A stretch of DNA of 64,000 bases from Aldehydirespirator sp965205155 (GTDB lineage Bacteria; Actinomycetota; Acidimicrobiia; Acidimicrobiales; Aldehydirespiratoraceae). Where the stretch lies: positions 2,852,001-2,916,000 of the forward strand of contig OZ242033.1 of assembly GCA_965205155.1 (NCBI GenBank). The letters run 5' to 3'. The notes beneath the pieces are model-generated. The model ran no database searches and was not told where the DNA came from. It was given only the letters and a program-made list of their open reading frames with translations. A program made the position numbers and the translations under genes. How positions within the stretch are numbered: position 1 is the first letter of the stretch; each line of letters begins with the position of its first letter. Positions 1 through 6,912 of this stretch are shown piece by piece.

Positions 1-577
1 CTCCGAGCGTCCCGCTGAAGAGCGCTCCGTGAACGACGGCCCCGTCGCCCGTGCCCGCCGCGATCGTGAACCCGTACACCGCCGAGACGGGGAGTACGGC
101 GGAGACCGCGGCACGCATACGGAAGGCGGCGGTGTCGGCCAGGAACGCGGTCAAGCCCAGCGCGGCACCCGCACACAGCACCAGGCCCGGAACCGGAACG
201 ACCGGGGCCTCCGATGCGTTGATGACGCTCCAGGAGTCCACCGCGTGATCGCGCGCCGCAGCGACGGTGTCGAGAGTGGGGAGCACGAGCCACGCCGTCT
301 CGGCGTAGAGCAGCATGGTGGCGGTGATGACGAGCCCGCCGCCCCACAGCAGTGCCGCAGAAGGCGTGGACAGCCCGGCGCGCCGGGCCGCGGCTGCGAT
401 CACGTGAGAGACGACCGCCATCGCCAGAACGTCCCGCAGGAACGACGAATCGGTGAACAGCCGCGACATGCCCGACGCGACGACGACGGTCACCGAGACG
501 AGGGCGGCCTCCGAGAACCAGTCGTAAGAGCGAGCGCCGCGGGGCGAACCTGGAACAGGTCCTGGGGCGCGGTTCAT
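1..577 (-). CDS. Transglutaminase-like TgpA family protein, N-terminal part (cut by window edge)
   Basis: The reading frame opens at ATG 577, overlaps the stop of the upstream DUF58 gene (ATGA), and stays open to the left edge, so only about 192 N-terminal residues are present. What is visible is hydrophobic, with several likely membrane segments separated by short basic loops and no catalytic motif. DUF58 and MoxR genes upstream commonly precede TgpA/DUF3488 transglutaminase-domain membrane proteins, and the multi-TM N-terminus fits that family. The Cys-His-Asp transglutaminase core would lie outside the window, so the call rests on context and topology. It could be another membrane protein of the same operon type. 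Confidence 0.6.
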   Translation of the reverse strand, partial: MNRAPGPVPGSPRGARSYDWFSEAALVSVTVVVASGMSRLFTDSSFLRDVLAMAVVSHVIAAAARRAGLSTPSAALLWGGGLVITATMLLYAETAWLVLPTLDTVAAARDHAVDSWSVINASEAPVVPVPGLVLCAGAALGLTAFLADTAAFRMRAAVSAVLPVSAVYGFTIAAGTGDGAVVHGALFSGTLG

Positions 578-1749
578 GGGTGGACTGCCGCCCTGCGGCC
601 CGCCATTGAGGCCAGCCGCCACAATCCGGGCAACTGGCCGGGCCCGGTCAGGTGAATCCAGCCGCCCTCGATGTCCGCGGCGGGCGAGGTGAGGCCGCGG
701 TGTCCGGCGCCATGGGTGATGACCATCCAGGCGCCGAGGCGCCGTGCCAGCCCGTGGCGGGAGCCTTCGTCGTCTATGGCCTCGGGGGAGGCCGTGACCG
801 CCACCACAACCGACGCGCCGCCGATCGTCTCCACGTCGATGGTGGGCCGCCCGCCCTCCAGCACGGCCAGGAACTCCAGCGCCGCGCCGACGTCGTAGCG
901 GTTCGCGAGCATGGGCGTGCCGCGGCCGTCGGTCGTGAGGATCCGGGCCTCGTCACCGTTGCGGAGCACCGCGCAGACGATGGAGGCTGCCACTGACGTC
1001 GTGTGATCCTGCACGGCTGCCAGATCCCCGGGCGGACGGGTGTCGACCACCACCGTGAGTCGGCCCGGGCGGGAGGGCTGGAATCGGCGCACCATGAACT
1101 CGTCGAGCCGCGCCGTCGAACGCCAATGGATGTGGCGGAGGTCGTCGCCCTCGGCATAGGGGCGAAGCACATCGAACTCCTCGCTGGAGAGCCCGAGAGA
1201 CCGGCGACGGAACTCGAGGGGCAAGGACAGATCGCCACCGACCGGCAGGCTCGGCGCGGCCAACTGCTCGACCGGTGGATGCACGACCACCCGGGTTCGG
1301 CTACCGGTGATGCGTCGCCGGCGAGCCAGCCCCAGACCGTCGACGTCGGTGAGCAGCGTGGGTCCGATTTCCAGGACGCCCCGGCGGGCGGGCTGCAGGC
1401 GATAGCGCCGCGTCGCGGCAGTGCCGCCCGGCACCGGCGCGACGCTGCAACGAACGTCGCCTCCGCCGGTGACCGTCTCCGAGACTCGCACGGTCGGGGA
1501 TGGCAGGCGCGCCCGGTTCGTCACCTCCAGTTGCACGTCCAGCGGATCTGAGACGGCCACCATCGTCGACGAGACCCGGCGCCTGATCGACAGCCGGGAT
1601 GGATGGGCAAGGCGCAAGGCCAGGGCGATCACCACCGCCGCCGCGGCGGTGAGGCCGATGACGTGGAGCTCGGCGATGGCGAAGGCCCGCCCGCCGACGA
1701 CCGCGGCGATCCCTACCCCCAGCAGCTTCCAGCCGACCGGGGTCGGCAT
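574..1749 (-). CDS. DUF58 domain-containing protein
   Basis: 391 residues. The N-terminus carries two closely spaced hydrophobic segments (about residues 8-50), followed by a beta-rich region and the DUF58 signature near residues 200-225 (LRPYAEGDDLRHIHWRSTAR), then a von Willebrand factor A-like fold. The family is the middle partner of MoxR-DUF58-transglutaminase operons and probably takes part in MoxR-assisted maturation or assembly of membrane or envelope complexes; the substrate is unknown. It lies downstream of moxR on the same strand, separated by a 144-nt gap filled by a dispersed repeat, and overlaps the next gene by ATGA. The start ATG follows a GGGGCGG stretch that could act as ribosome binding site. 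Confidence 0.88.
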   Translation of the reverse strand: MPTPVGWKLLGVGIAAVVGGRAFAIAELHVIGLTAAAAVVIALALRLAHPSRLSIRRRVSSTMVAVSDPLDVQLEVTNRARLPSPTVRVSETVTGGGDVRCSVAPVPGGTAATRRYRLQPARRGVLEIGPTLLTDVDGLGLARRRRITGSRTRVVVHPPVEQLAAPSLPVGGDLSLPLEFRRRSLGLSSEEFDVLRPYAEGDDLRHIHWRSTARLDEFMVRRFQPSRPGRLTVVVDTRPPGDLAAVQDHTTSVAASIVCAVLRNGDEARILTTDGRGTPMLANRYDVGAALEFLAVLEGGRPTIDVETIGGASVVVAVTASPEAIDDEGSRHGLARRLGAWMVITHGAGHRGLTSPAADIEGGWIHLTGPGQLPGLWRLASMAGRRAAVHP

Positions 1750-1809
1750 GTCACCGCCCCTTTGGAGCTGCGCGAGCGAGTGCCGGCGCCTCGCGGTGCA
1801 GCAGCGTCA

Positions 1810-1910
1810 CTCCCGCTCCTGTTCGCTGCGCTCACGGGCCGCTCGGGCCACGGCCTCGCTCCGCGTATCGCGGATTCCCAGCATTGGTGCCGCCTATCCG
1901 CTCGGCCTCT
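1810..1910 (-). repeat. Two-part dispersed repeat, copy 1
   Basis: On the minus strand the 13-nt box AGAGGCCGAGCGG (1898-1910) forms the last codons before the moxR stop, followed by 38 nt of unique sequence and a ~50-nt core (1810-1859). The core has GGCCCGAGCGGCCCGTGAGC in its middle and AACAGGAGCGGG at its end. Box and core share one open frame reading RGRAD...ARPWPERPVSAANRSG. Similarity to copies 2 and 6 continues weakly into about 1793-1809. It fills most of the moxR-DUF58 gap. Function unknown. Confidence 0.85.
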
Positions 1911-2844
1911 GGCGGGGCACGGGCACGGAGTCGATTATCTCGGTGACGATGTCGCTGGACCGCAGACCCCGCACACGGCTGTCGGGCTTGGGCAGGAGCC
2001 GGTGAGGCAGCATGGCTGGGGCCAGCGCCTTGATGTCGTCGGGTGTCACGTAGTCGCGGCTCGCCGACGCTGCCCTGGCCCGTGCCACCCTGAGCACGGC
2101 CAGCACCCCCCGGGGCGACAGGCCCAGCGACAAGCCGGGATGGCGGCGGGTGGCGCCGGCTACCTCGAGCAGGTAGGAGCGCAGCGGGCCCGATACGTGG
2201 ACCTCATCCAACTGGTCGGACATCCACCGCACTACGGCCGCGTCGGCAACCGGCTCGATCAGGTCGACCGGCTCTTGAGCGCCCCGGTCCATCAGGATCG
2301 AGTCCTCGGAGGCGCGATCCGGGTAGCCCACCTGGAGGCGCATGAGGAAGCGGTCGAGTTGGCTCTCCGGCAGCGGGTACGTGCCCTCGTACTCCAGCGG
2401 GTTCTGGGTGGCAATCACCGTGAAAGGCGATTGGAGGTGCCTGGTGACGCCGTCGAGCGTCACCTGCTGCTCGCCCATGGCCTCCAACAGAGCCGACTGG
2501 GCCTTGGGGGAGGCCCGGTTGATCTCATCGGCCAGAACGATGTTCGAGAACACCGGCCCGGGCCGGAACTCGAATGTCCCGCTGGCCCGGTTGAATACCG
2601 ACGTTCCGGTGATGTCGACCGGAAGGAGGTCGGGAGTGAACTGGATCCGGCCGAAGCTGACATCGACGCTGCGGGCCAGCGCCTTGCCGAGAGTGGTCTT
2701 GCCGACACCGGGAACGTCCTCGATGAGCACGTGGCCCCCGCACACCAGGGCGAGAATGAGCAACTCGATGACCTCGCCCTTGCCTTTGACCGCGAACTCT
2801 ATGTTCTGGTGAATGAGCTTGAACTGCTCGTCGAAGCGTCCCAT
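1894..2844 (-). CDS. MoxR family AAA+ ATPase
   Basis: 316 residues. Walker A is EDVPGVGKT near residues 42-50 and Walker B is ADEINRASPKAQSALLEAM near residues 108-126, both typical of MoxR ATPases; ATQNPLEYEGTYPLPESQLDRF, the sensor-1 region, follows. MoxR proteins act as chaperone-like ATPases, often with VWA or DUF58 partners, and the DUF58 gene lies immediately downstream. The last codons and the stop (TAG) coincide with the 13-nt box of dispersed repeat copy 1, so the gene end appears to have been shaped by that element. Start ATG 2844 gives the standard MoxR N-terminus. Confidence 0.93.
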   Translation of the reverse strand: MGRFDEQFKLIHQNIEFAVKGKGEVIELLILALVCGGHVLIEDVPGVGKTTLGKALARSVDVSFGRIQFTPDLLPVDITGTSVFNRASGTFEFRPGPVFSNIVLADEINRASPKAQSALLEAMGEQQVTLDGVTRHLQSPFTVIATQNPLEYEGTYPLPESQLDRFLMRLQVGYPDRASEDSILMDRGAQEPVDLIEPVADAAVVRWMSDQLDEVHVSGPLRSYLLEVAGATRRHPGLSLGLSPRGVLAVLRVARARAASASRDYVTPDDIKALAPAMLPHRLLPKPDSRVRGLRSSDIVTEIIDSVPVPRQRPSG

Positions 2845-2886
2845 CGCGGCCAGCGTATATCCGCTCGGCCCCTAGGCTTTCGGGGT

Positions 2887-3177
2887 GTGAGCACCGTGTT
2901 CGCCGCCAAGTCGGTCGTGCGGGCGACCAGGGCCCTGGCGACACGGCCGCGACTGTGGCCGACGGCCCTGGTTCAAATGGCCCGCTTCGCTCCCGACCGC
3001 TGGTGGCGCCGGCCCCCGTTCGTGCCGCTGCCTCCCGTTGAACTCGCCCGCTTCAGGTCGGAGACCATGTACGGCGATGCTCAGGTCCCGCCGTCGCCGG
3101 CCGACATAGTCGTCTGGCTGGAGTGGTGCCGGGCCCAGAACCGCTCAGCCTCTAGCAGATCGCGCCGGTCCGGCTAG
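2887..3177 (+). CDS. Small conserved-type protein of unknown function
   Basis: 96 residues from GTG 2887. It is rich in Arg, Trp and Pro (RFAPDRWWRRPPFVPLPP near residues 36-53) and ends in a short basic tail. No catalytic motif is visible. It is transcribed divergently from moxR with 42 nt between starts and ends 10 nt before the HNH gene, so it is probably cotranscribed with it. I recognise no family with certainty; similar short Trp/Arg/Pro-rich proteins occur next to this HNH gene in other actinobacteria, but that is from memory. An upstream in-frame start exists only inside the moxR antisense region, so 2887 is preferred. Confidence 0.6.
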   Translation: MSTVFAAKSVVRATRALATRPRLWPTALVQMARFAPDRWWRRPPFVPLPPVELARFRSETMYGDAQVPPSPADIVVWLEWCRAQNRSASSRSRRSG

Positions 3178-3187
3178 CCTGCCCGGG

Positions 3188-3700
3188 ATGTCCGGGGTGC
3201 TCGTCCTCAACGCCACGTTCGAGCCGCTGGCGGTGGTGAGCGCGCGGCGCGCCGTATGCCTGGTACTGGCCCAGAAGGTCGAGATGCTGCACGCCACGGG
3301 CCGGGCCTTCCGGTCGGAGAGGCGATCGGTGGAGGTGCCCTCGGTAGTACGGCTGAGCCACTACGTGAGCGTGCCCCGTCCCAGGCACCGCTCCCCGAAC
3401 CGGCGGGCGGTGTTCGCCCGGGACCGCGACTCCTGCCAGTACTGCGGCGACCGGGCCGAGACTATGGATCACGTAGTGCCCCGCAGCCGCGGCGGGATGC
3501 ACACCTGGGAGAACGTGGTCGCGGCCTGCAGGCGCTGCAACGCCAAGAAGCGGGACCGCCTGCCCAGCGAGAGCGGCATGCGGCTGCGACGCCGTCCCGA
3601 GGCGCCGTCACCGTCGACCTGGGTAGAGATCGCCGCGGGAGGGGTGCCCGATGTCTGGACCGCCTACCTGCGGCCACGAGGCGATCTCCGCACCGCGTGA
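3188..3700 (+). CDS. HNH endonuclease family protein
   Basis: 170 residues. An N-terminal region (residues 1-60, beginning MSGVLVLNATFEPLAVVSAR) precedes a zinc-bound HNH domain with CQYCG near residue 83, the catalytic-type DHVVPRSRGG near 93 and CRRCNAKK near 115. This compact HNH protein is conserved as a chromosomal single gene in many actinobacteria and is not tied to a mobile element; its substrate is not established. The stop TGA overlaps the GTG of the following lipoate-ligase-like gene, indicating coupling. Confidence 0.9.
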   Translation: MSGVLVLNATFEPLAVVSARRAVCLVLAQKVEMLHATGRAFRSERRSVEVPSVVRLSHYVSVPRPRHRSPNRRAVFARDRDSCQYCGDRAETMDHVVPRSRGGMHTWENVVAACRRCNAKKRDRLPSESGMRLRRRPEAPSPSTWVEIAAGGVPDVWTAYLRPRGDLRTA

Positions 3701-4488
3701 GCCGGCCTGACGGGCCTTCCGGAATGGAGTCCGGGGGCGCGGCGACCTGCTCGAGCGTTCATCCGTGGAAGGTCGAGCGCTTGCACGGCCCGGTCTCGGA
3801 CCTGCTCGAGACAGCCGAGCCCCCGGCAACCGCGGCGCGGCTGGCCAGGATTCACAGCGTCACCAGGCCCGGTCTGGTGCTGGGCAGCACGCAGAGGCTC
3901 GAGATTGCGGACGTGAGCAGAGCGGCGGACGCGGGAGCAGAGGTGCTGCGACGTCGTAGTGGTGGGGGAGCCGTGCTGCTGCGTCCCGGAGGCCAGGTCT
4001 GGGCGGACTTCTTCATTCCGGCCTCCGACCCGCTCTGGAGCGACGATGTGACCCTTGCCGCTCAGTGGGTGGGCGAGCTGTGGTCCGCGGTGATCCAGCC
4101 CTTCGTCGCCCAACCGGCCTCGATCCACTCGGGCCGGCTCGTAGCCGACCGGTGGGGGAGGCTGGTGTGCTTCGCGGGCGCCGGTCCCGGGGAGGTCTTC
4201 GTCGACGGGCTCAAGGTCGTGGGGGTCAGCCAGCGCCGCAGCCGGCAGCGGGCCCGCATTCAGACCACGGCCCGGCTGCGGTACCTGGCCGCGAACCGCG
4301 AGGCATCCCATCACGATCCCGACGAGCTGGAACTCCTGGACCTTGCACAGGCCGATCGGGTGGCGGGCCGGGCAGTGATGGCCACCCGCGCCGGCTCCGT
4401 CCCGGCCACCGAGGCCGACTTGACCGAAGCCCTGCTTCGGGCCCTGGAAACCCGGTCTGCTCCTGACAAGAGCCTCGTGAAGAGATAG
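3697..4488 (+). CDS. Lipoate-protein ligase A-like protein
   Basis: About 263 residues from GTG 3697, which overlaps the HNH stop; ATG 3724 is the alternative and gives 254 residues. The biotin/lipoate ligase fold is indicated by RRRSGGGAVLL near residue 86 (the RRxSGGGAV motif) and by DGLKVVGVSQRRSR near residue 171, which carries the Lys expected to contact lipoyl-AMP. It probably transfers lipoate or octanoate to a carrier domain. A short N-terminal part and the absence of an LplA-type C-terminal accessory domain suggest the shorter actinobacterial ligase or transferase subtype. The dcw promoter region begins just after its stop. Confidence 0.82.
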   Translation: MSRPDGPSGMESGGAATCSSVHPWKVERLHGPVSDLLETAEPPATAARLARIHSVTRPGLVLGSTQRLEIADVSRAADAGAEVLRRRSGGGAVLLRPGGQVWADFFIPASDPLWSDDVTLAAQWVGELWSAVIQPFVAQPASIHSGRLVADRWGRLVCFAGAGPGEVFVDGLKVVGVSQRRSRQRARIQTTARLRYLAANREASHHDPDELELLDLAQADRVAGRAVMATRAGSVPATEADLTEALLRALETRSAPDKSLVKR

Positions 4489-4510
4489 CGAGGGATTTGG
4501 CGCGCTGAAC

Positions 4511-4539
4511 TTGCGTGGTGGTGCAAAAGGGAGTACAGT
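4511..4539 (+). promoter_or_regulatory. Candidate sigma-70-type promoter of the dcw cluster
   Basis: TTGCGT at 4511-4516 and TACAGT at 4534-4539 are 17 nt apart, an acceptable -35/-10 pair for a GC-rich genome. The stretch is locally AT-richer than its surroundings and lies 130 nt upstream of mraZ. The hexamer TGGTGC occurs twice (4519-4524 and 4539-4544), 20 nt apart, around the -10 box; MraZ proteins bind TGG-containing direct repeats upstream of their own gene, so these are candidate operator units. Neither assignment has experimental support here. Confidence 0.45.
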
Positions 4540-4670
4540 GGTGCGCTGTGGCGTGCTCGGGAGAAATTTGGCATGCGCCGGAGAGGGCCTTGACGCGATG
4601 CGGGCGGGTGGTACCGCCAGTATCTAGCCGCTTCGCAATCCGTCTCGGGCCAAGGGCGTGAGCGTCGGCC

Positions 4671-5120
4671 ATGGTCGCCCATCACGCCTTGTTCGTCGGC
4701 GTCCACGAGCACACCCTAGACGGCAAGGGCCGGCTCATCCTTCCGTCAGGGTTCCGCAGCCACCTGAGTGGCGGGGCCTACATAACCGCGCTCGACTCCT
4801 GCGTGGGCATCCTGCCGGTCGACGAGTTCGCGGAGACCGCCGAGCAGCTCCGGTCGCAGGTGGGCGGCGAGCAGGTGGACATCAACGCACTGCGGAGCTT
4901 CGCGGCCCAGGCCGACTTCGTGGTGCCCGACGGCCAGGGGCGCATGCGGATCCTGCCCCACCTCCGGGAGGCCGCCGGGTTGGAGCGCAAGGTGATCGTC
5001 ACCGGCATGATCCGCCGCATCGAGGTCTGGAACCCCGACCGCTGGGCGGAGGTCCAGTCGGTGGGTACCGAGCGGCTGGCCGACGCCATCACCCACGGAA
5101 GAGGGATCGCCAGTGTCTGA
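4671..5120 (+). CDS. mraZ: Transcriptional regulator MraZ
   Basis: 149 residues with two AbrB-like (SpoVT/MraZ) repeats: LDGKGRLILPSGFR near residues 16-29 and DGQGRMRILPHLREAAGL near 88-105. It is the first gene of the dcw cluster, where the protein usually binds its own upstream region and tunes division and wall genes. Start ATG 4671 gives the standard N-terminus ahead of the first repeat. An overlapping GTG at 5113 opens a frame that continues into rsmH, so translation could pass from mraZ into the leader of rsmH. Confidence 0.96.
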   Translation: MVAHHALFVGVHEHTLDGKGRLILPSGFRSHLSGGAYITALDSCVGILPVDEFAETAEQLRSQVGGEQVDINALRSFAAQADFVVPDGQGRMRILPHLREAAGLERKVIVTGMIRRIEVWNPDRWAEVQSVGTERLADAITHGRGIASV

Positions 5121-5415
5121 TCGCGGCGCCCTCCCACTCCAGCAGTCCCACCCCGATCCGCGACACCCAACCAACCACTCACACCGACCCCAAGACCAGG
5201 CCAACCGCCCGCACCGAGGCAGCGATCGAAGCGCTGCCCGGTCATGTGCAGTTCCCCGATTGGCAGATGGAAGACCCGTACTCCGCCCGCTTGCCATTAG
5301 CTCGATCGGGGGAGAAATCCCGACGTGCGCCGTCGGTCGGGGAACTGCAGATGACCGGGCGCCAGTCCGCCCCACGGCTTGCGAGCACACAGCCGGTCGG
5401 TCCGGCCCGCCCGAC
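5121..5415 (+). ncRNA. Structured mraZ-rsmH leader with long inverted repeat
   Basis: Left arm 5236-5259 (GCCCGGTCATGTGCAG then TTCCCCGA) and right arm 5337-5360 are complementary at 23 of 24 positions, closing a 77-nt loop. The loop contains a smaller hairpin (TCGGG/CCCGA around 5305-5322). The left-arm segment CCGGTCATGTGCAG (5238-5251) recurs exactly at 5458-5471 in the first codons of rsmH, so the right arm could pair with either place. A conserved RNA called the mraW motif is known upstream of mraW/rsmH in actinobacteria; whether this one belongs to it was not tested. The region is also open in the rsmH frame, so translation as an N-terminal extension is possible. Confidence 0.6.
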
Positions 5416-6393
5416 GTGACAGCCGGTACCGGAGGTGGCCCGAGTGCCTACCACCTGCCGGTCATGTGCAGCGAGGTTGTGGAGATGCTGGCCGAGGTTC
5501 CAGACGGCGTCGTCGTCGACGCCACCGTCGGCGGAGGAGGCCATGCCGAAGCCCTCCTGGCCCGCGCTCCGCACCTGAGCCTGGTCGGCCTGGACCGCGA
5601 CCCCGACGCGCTCCGGGCCGCCGCCGAGCGCCTAGCCGGCTACGGCGACAGGGTCGCCCTGCGCCATGGGAGGTTCGATGCGCTCGGTGACGTCCTGGAC
5701 GAGATCGGGCAACCGCGTATCTCCGCCTGCCTGTTCGACCTGGGAGTCAGCTCCGCCCAGCTCGACCGGCCCGAACGCGGCTTCAGCTACCGCCTCGACG
5801 GCCCGCTCGACATGCGGATGGATCCGACCGCCGGCGTGACCGCAGCAGACATCGTCAATCACGCCGACGAGCGCACTCTGGCCTCATTCCTCCGTCGCAA
5901 CGCCGACGAGCGGCAGAGCCGCCGCATCGCGGCCGCCATCGTGGCCCGACGACCCTTCGCCACCACCACACAACTCGCCCGGGTCGTGGCCGAGGCCGTC
6001 CCCGCCCCGGCTCGCCGTCGCTCCCATCCCGCCCGGCGCACCTTCCAGGCCTTGCGCATCGAGGTGAACGCCGAGCTGGAGATCCTCGAGACGGCCCTGA
6101 CCGTCAGCATCGATCGCCTCGTCGGCTCTGGACGCTGCGTCGTGCTGTCGTACCATTCCGGGGAGGACCGGATCGTCAAGTCGGTGTTCAGACGCACCGC
6201 GGGCGAGTCCCCGCCGCCCCGGCCGGGCCTGCCACCGCCACCCGGCTCCGAAGCCACGGTGCGGCTGCTGGGACGGCGGGCCCGCACACCGACCGAGTCG
6301 GAGAAGGCCGCCAACCACAGAGCGAGCGCAGCACGACTGCGAGCGGTGGAACGCCTGCCGGGCGAGCCTGGGGCCGATCCGCTCGGCCTCTGA
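5416..6393 (+). CDS. rsmH: 16S rRNA (cytosine(1402)-N(4))-methyltransferase RsmH
   Basis: 325 residues from GTG 5416. The family hallmark HLPVM..EV begins near residue 13, the SAM-binding motif DATVGGGGHAEALL is near residues 35-48, and FDLGVSSAQLDRPERGFSYR and DMRMD follow near 110-140; the C-terminal SYHSGEDR block is also present. The product methylates C1402 of 16S rRNA. The start is uncertain: the frame is open back to GTG 5113, which overlaps mraZ and would add a low-complexity 101-residue extension, and no good ribosome binding site precedes 5416. A GGAGG at 5431-5435 has no suitably spaced start in frame. The stop overlaps a solo copy of the 13-nt repeat box on the opposite strand. 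Confidence 0.93.
   Translation: MTAGTGGGPSAYHLPVMCSEVVEMLAEVPDGVVVDATVGGGGHAEALLARAPHLSLVGLDRDPDALRAAAERLAGYGDRVALRHGRFDALGDVLDEIGQPRISACLFDLGVSSAQLDRPERGFSYRLDGPLDMRMDPTAGVTAADIVNHADERTLASFLRRNADERQSRRIAAAIVARRPFATTTQLARVVAEAVPAPARRRSHPARRTFQALRIEVNAELEILETALTVSIDRLVGSGRCVVLSYHSGEDRIVKSVFRRTAGESPPPRPGLPPPPGSEATVRLLGRRARTPTESEKAANHRASAARLRAVERLPGEPGADPLGL
6379..6391 (-). repeat. Solo box of the two-part repeat at the rsmH stop
   Basis: The exact 13-mer AGAGGCCGAGCGG lies on the minus strand with its 5' end in the rsmH stop codon (6391-6393). No core follows within 200 nt. Intact copies 1 and 6 also have this box at a gene stop codon, which makes a relic or half-site plausible; chance is possible in GC-rich DNA. 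Confidence 0.4.
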
Positions 6394-6402
6394 GGATGAC
6401 TG

Positions 6403-6912
6403 ATGGCACCGCAGCCGCAGCGGCGAGCTTCCCAGCGAACCGCCGGTGCGCCCGCGACGAGACCCGAGCGGCCGTCACCAGACCTGAAGGTCGCCCCAGC
6501 GCCGGCTGCTGCCCGCCGTTCGATAGGCGGCGTCACCACGCTGGTGGCCTTGGGCCTGTTCGCCGTATGCCTGGCTATGGCCGCGCTGCACGCAGTGCTG
6601 GTCGAGAATCAAGCCTCCCTCGATGACCTGATCGAGCACAACGAGCAGCGCTACCAGCGGATCGAGCAACTGCAGGCGGAGATCGCCTACCTCGACTCCC
6701 CGGAGGGCCTCGCCGGCCAGGCACAATCCGCAGGTCTCGTCCCGGCAGCCGATCTGGCCGTCCTCACCCCGGTCGGCCCGGACCGGCTCCCGCCACCCGA
6801 GGCCGATCCCTTCGATCTCGAGTCCTCGGGCTGGACGCCCCCGCCATCCACAACCCCGGCCGCAGGAGCCCTAGGAGCAGGAGCCCCAGAGCGCGGGAAT
6901 CCGGCCGGATGA
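6403..6912 (+). CDS. FtsL-like cell division protein
   Basis: 169 residues: a basic Pro/Ala/Arg-rich cytoplasmic N-terminus (1-45), one membrane segment (about 46-67), a short coiled coil (about 72-95, DDLIEHNEQRYQRIEQLQAEIAYL), then a Pro-rich tail. Small size, bitopic topology, coiled coil and position between rsmH and ftsI identify the divisome FtsL/FtsB-type protein, which in model bacteria joins FtsQ and activates FtsWI. Sequence conservation in this family is too low for a stronger claim. ATG 6403 follows GAGG in the rsmH stop region; ATG 6396 opens another frame and is not used. The stop overlaps the ftsI start (ATGA). Confidence 0.78.
   Translation: MAPQPQRRASQRTAGAPATRPERPSPDLKVAPAPAAARRSIGGVTTLVALGLFAVCLAMAALHAVLVENQASLDDLIEHNEQRYQRIEQLQAEIAYLDSPEGLAGQAQSAGLVPAADLAVLTPVGPDRLPPPEADPFDLESSGWTPPPSTTPAAGALGAGAPERGNPAG

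Noticed and set aside
4606..4618. GGGTGGTACCGCC upstream of mraZ resembles the T-box antitermination sequence
   Set aside because: The leader from the predicted promoter is only about 120 nt, with no specifier stem-loop visible, and mraZ is not a T-box target; GGTACC is a common palindrome in GC-rich DNA.
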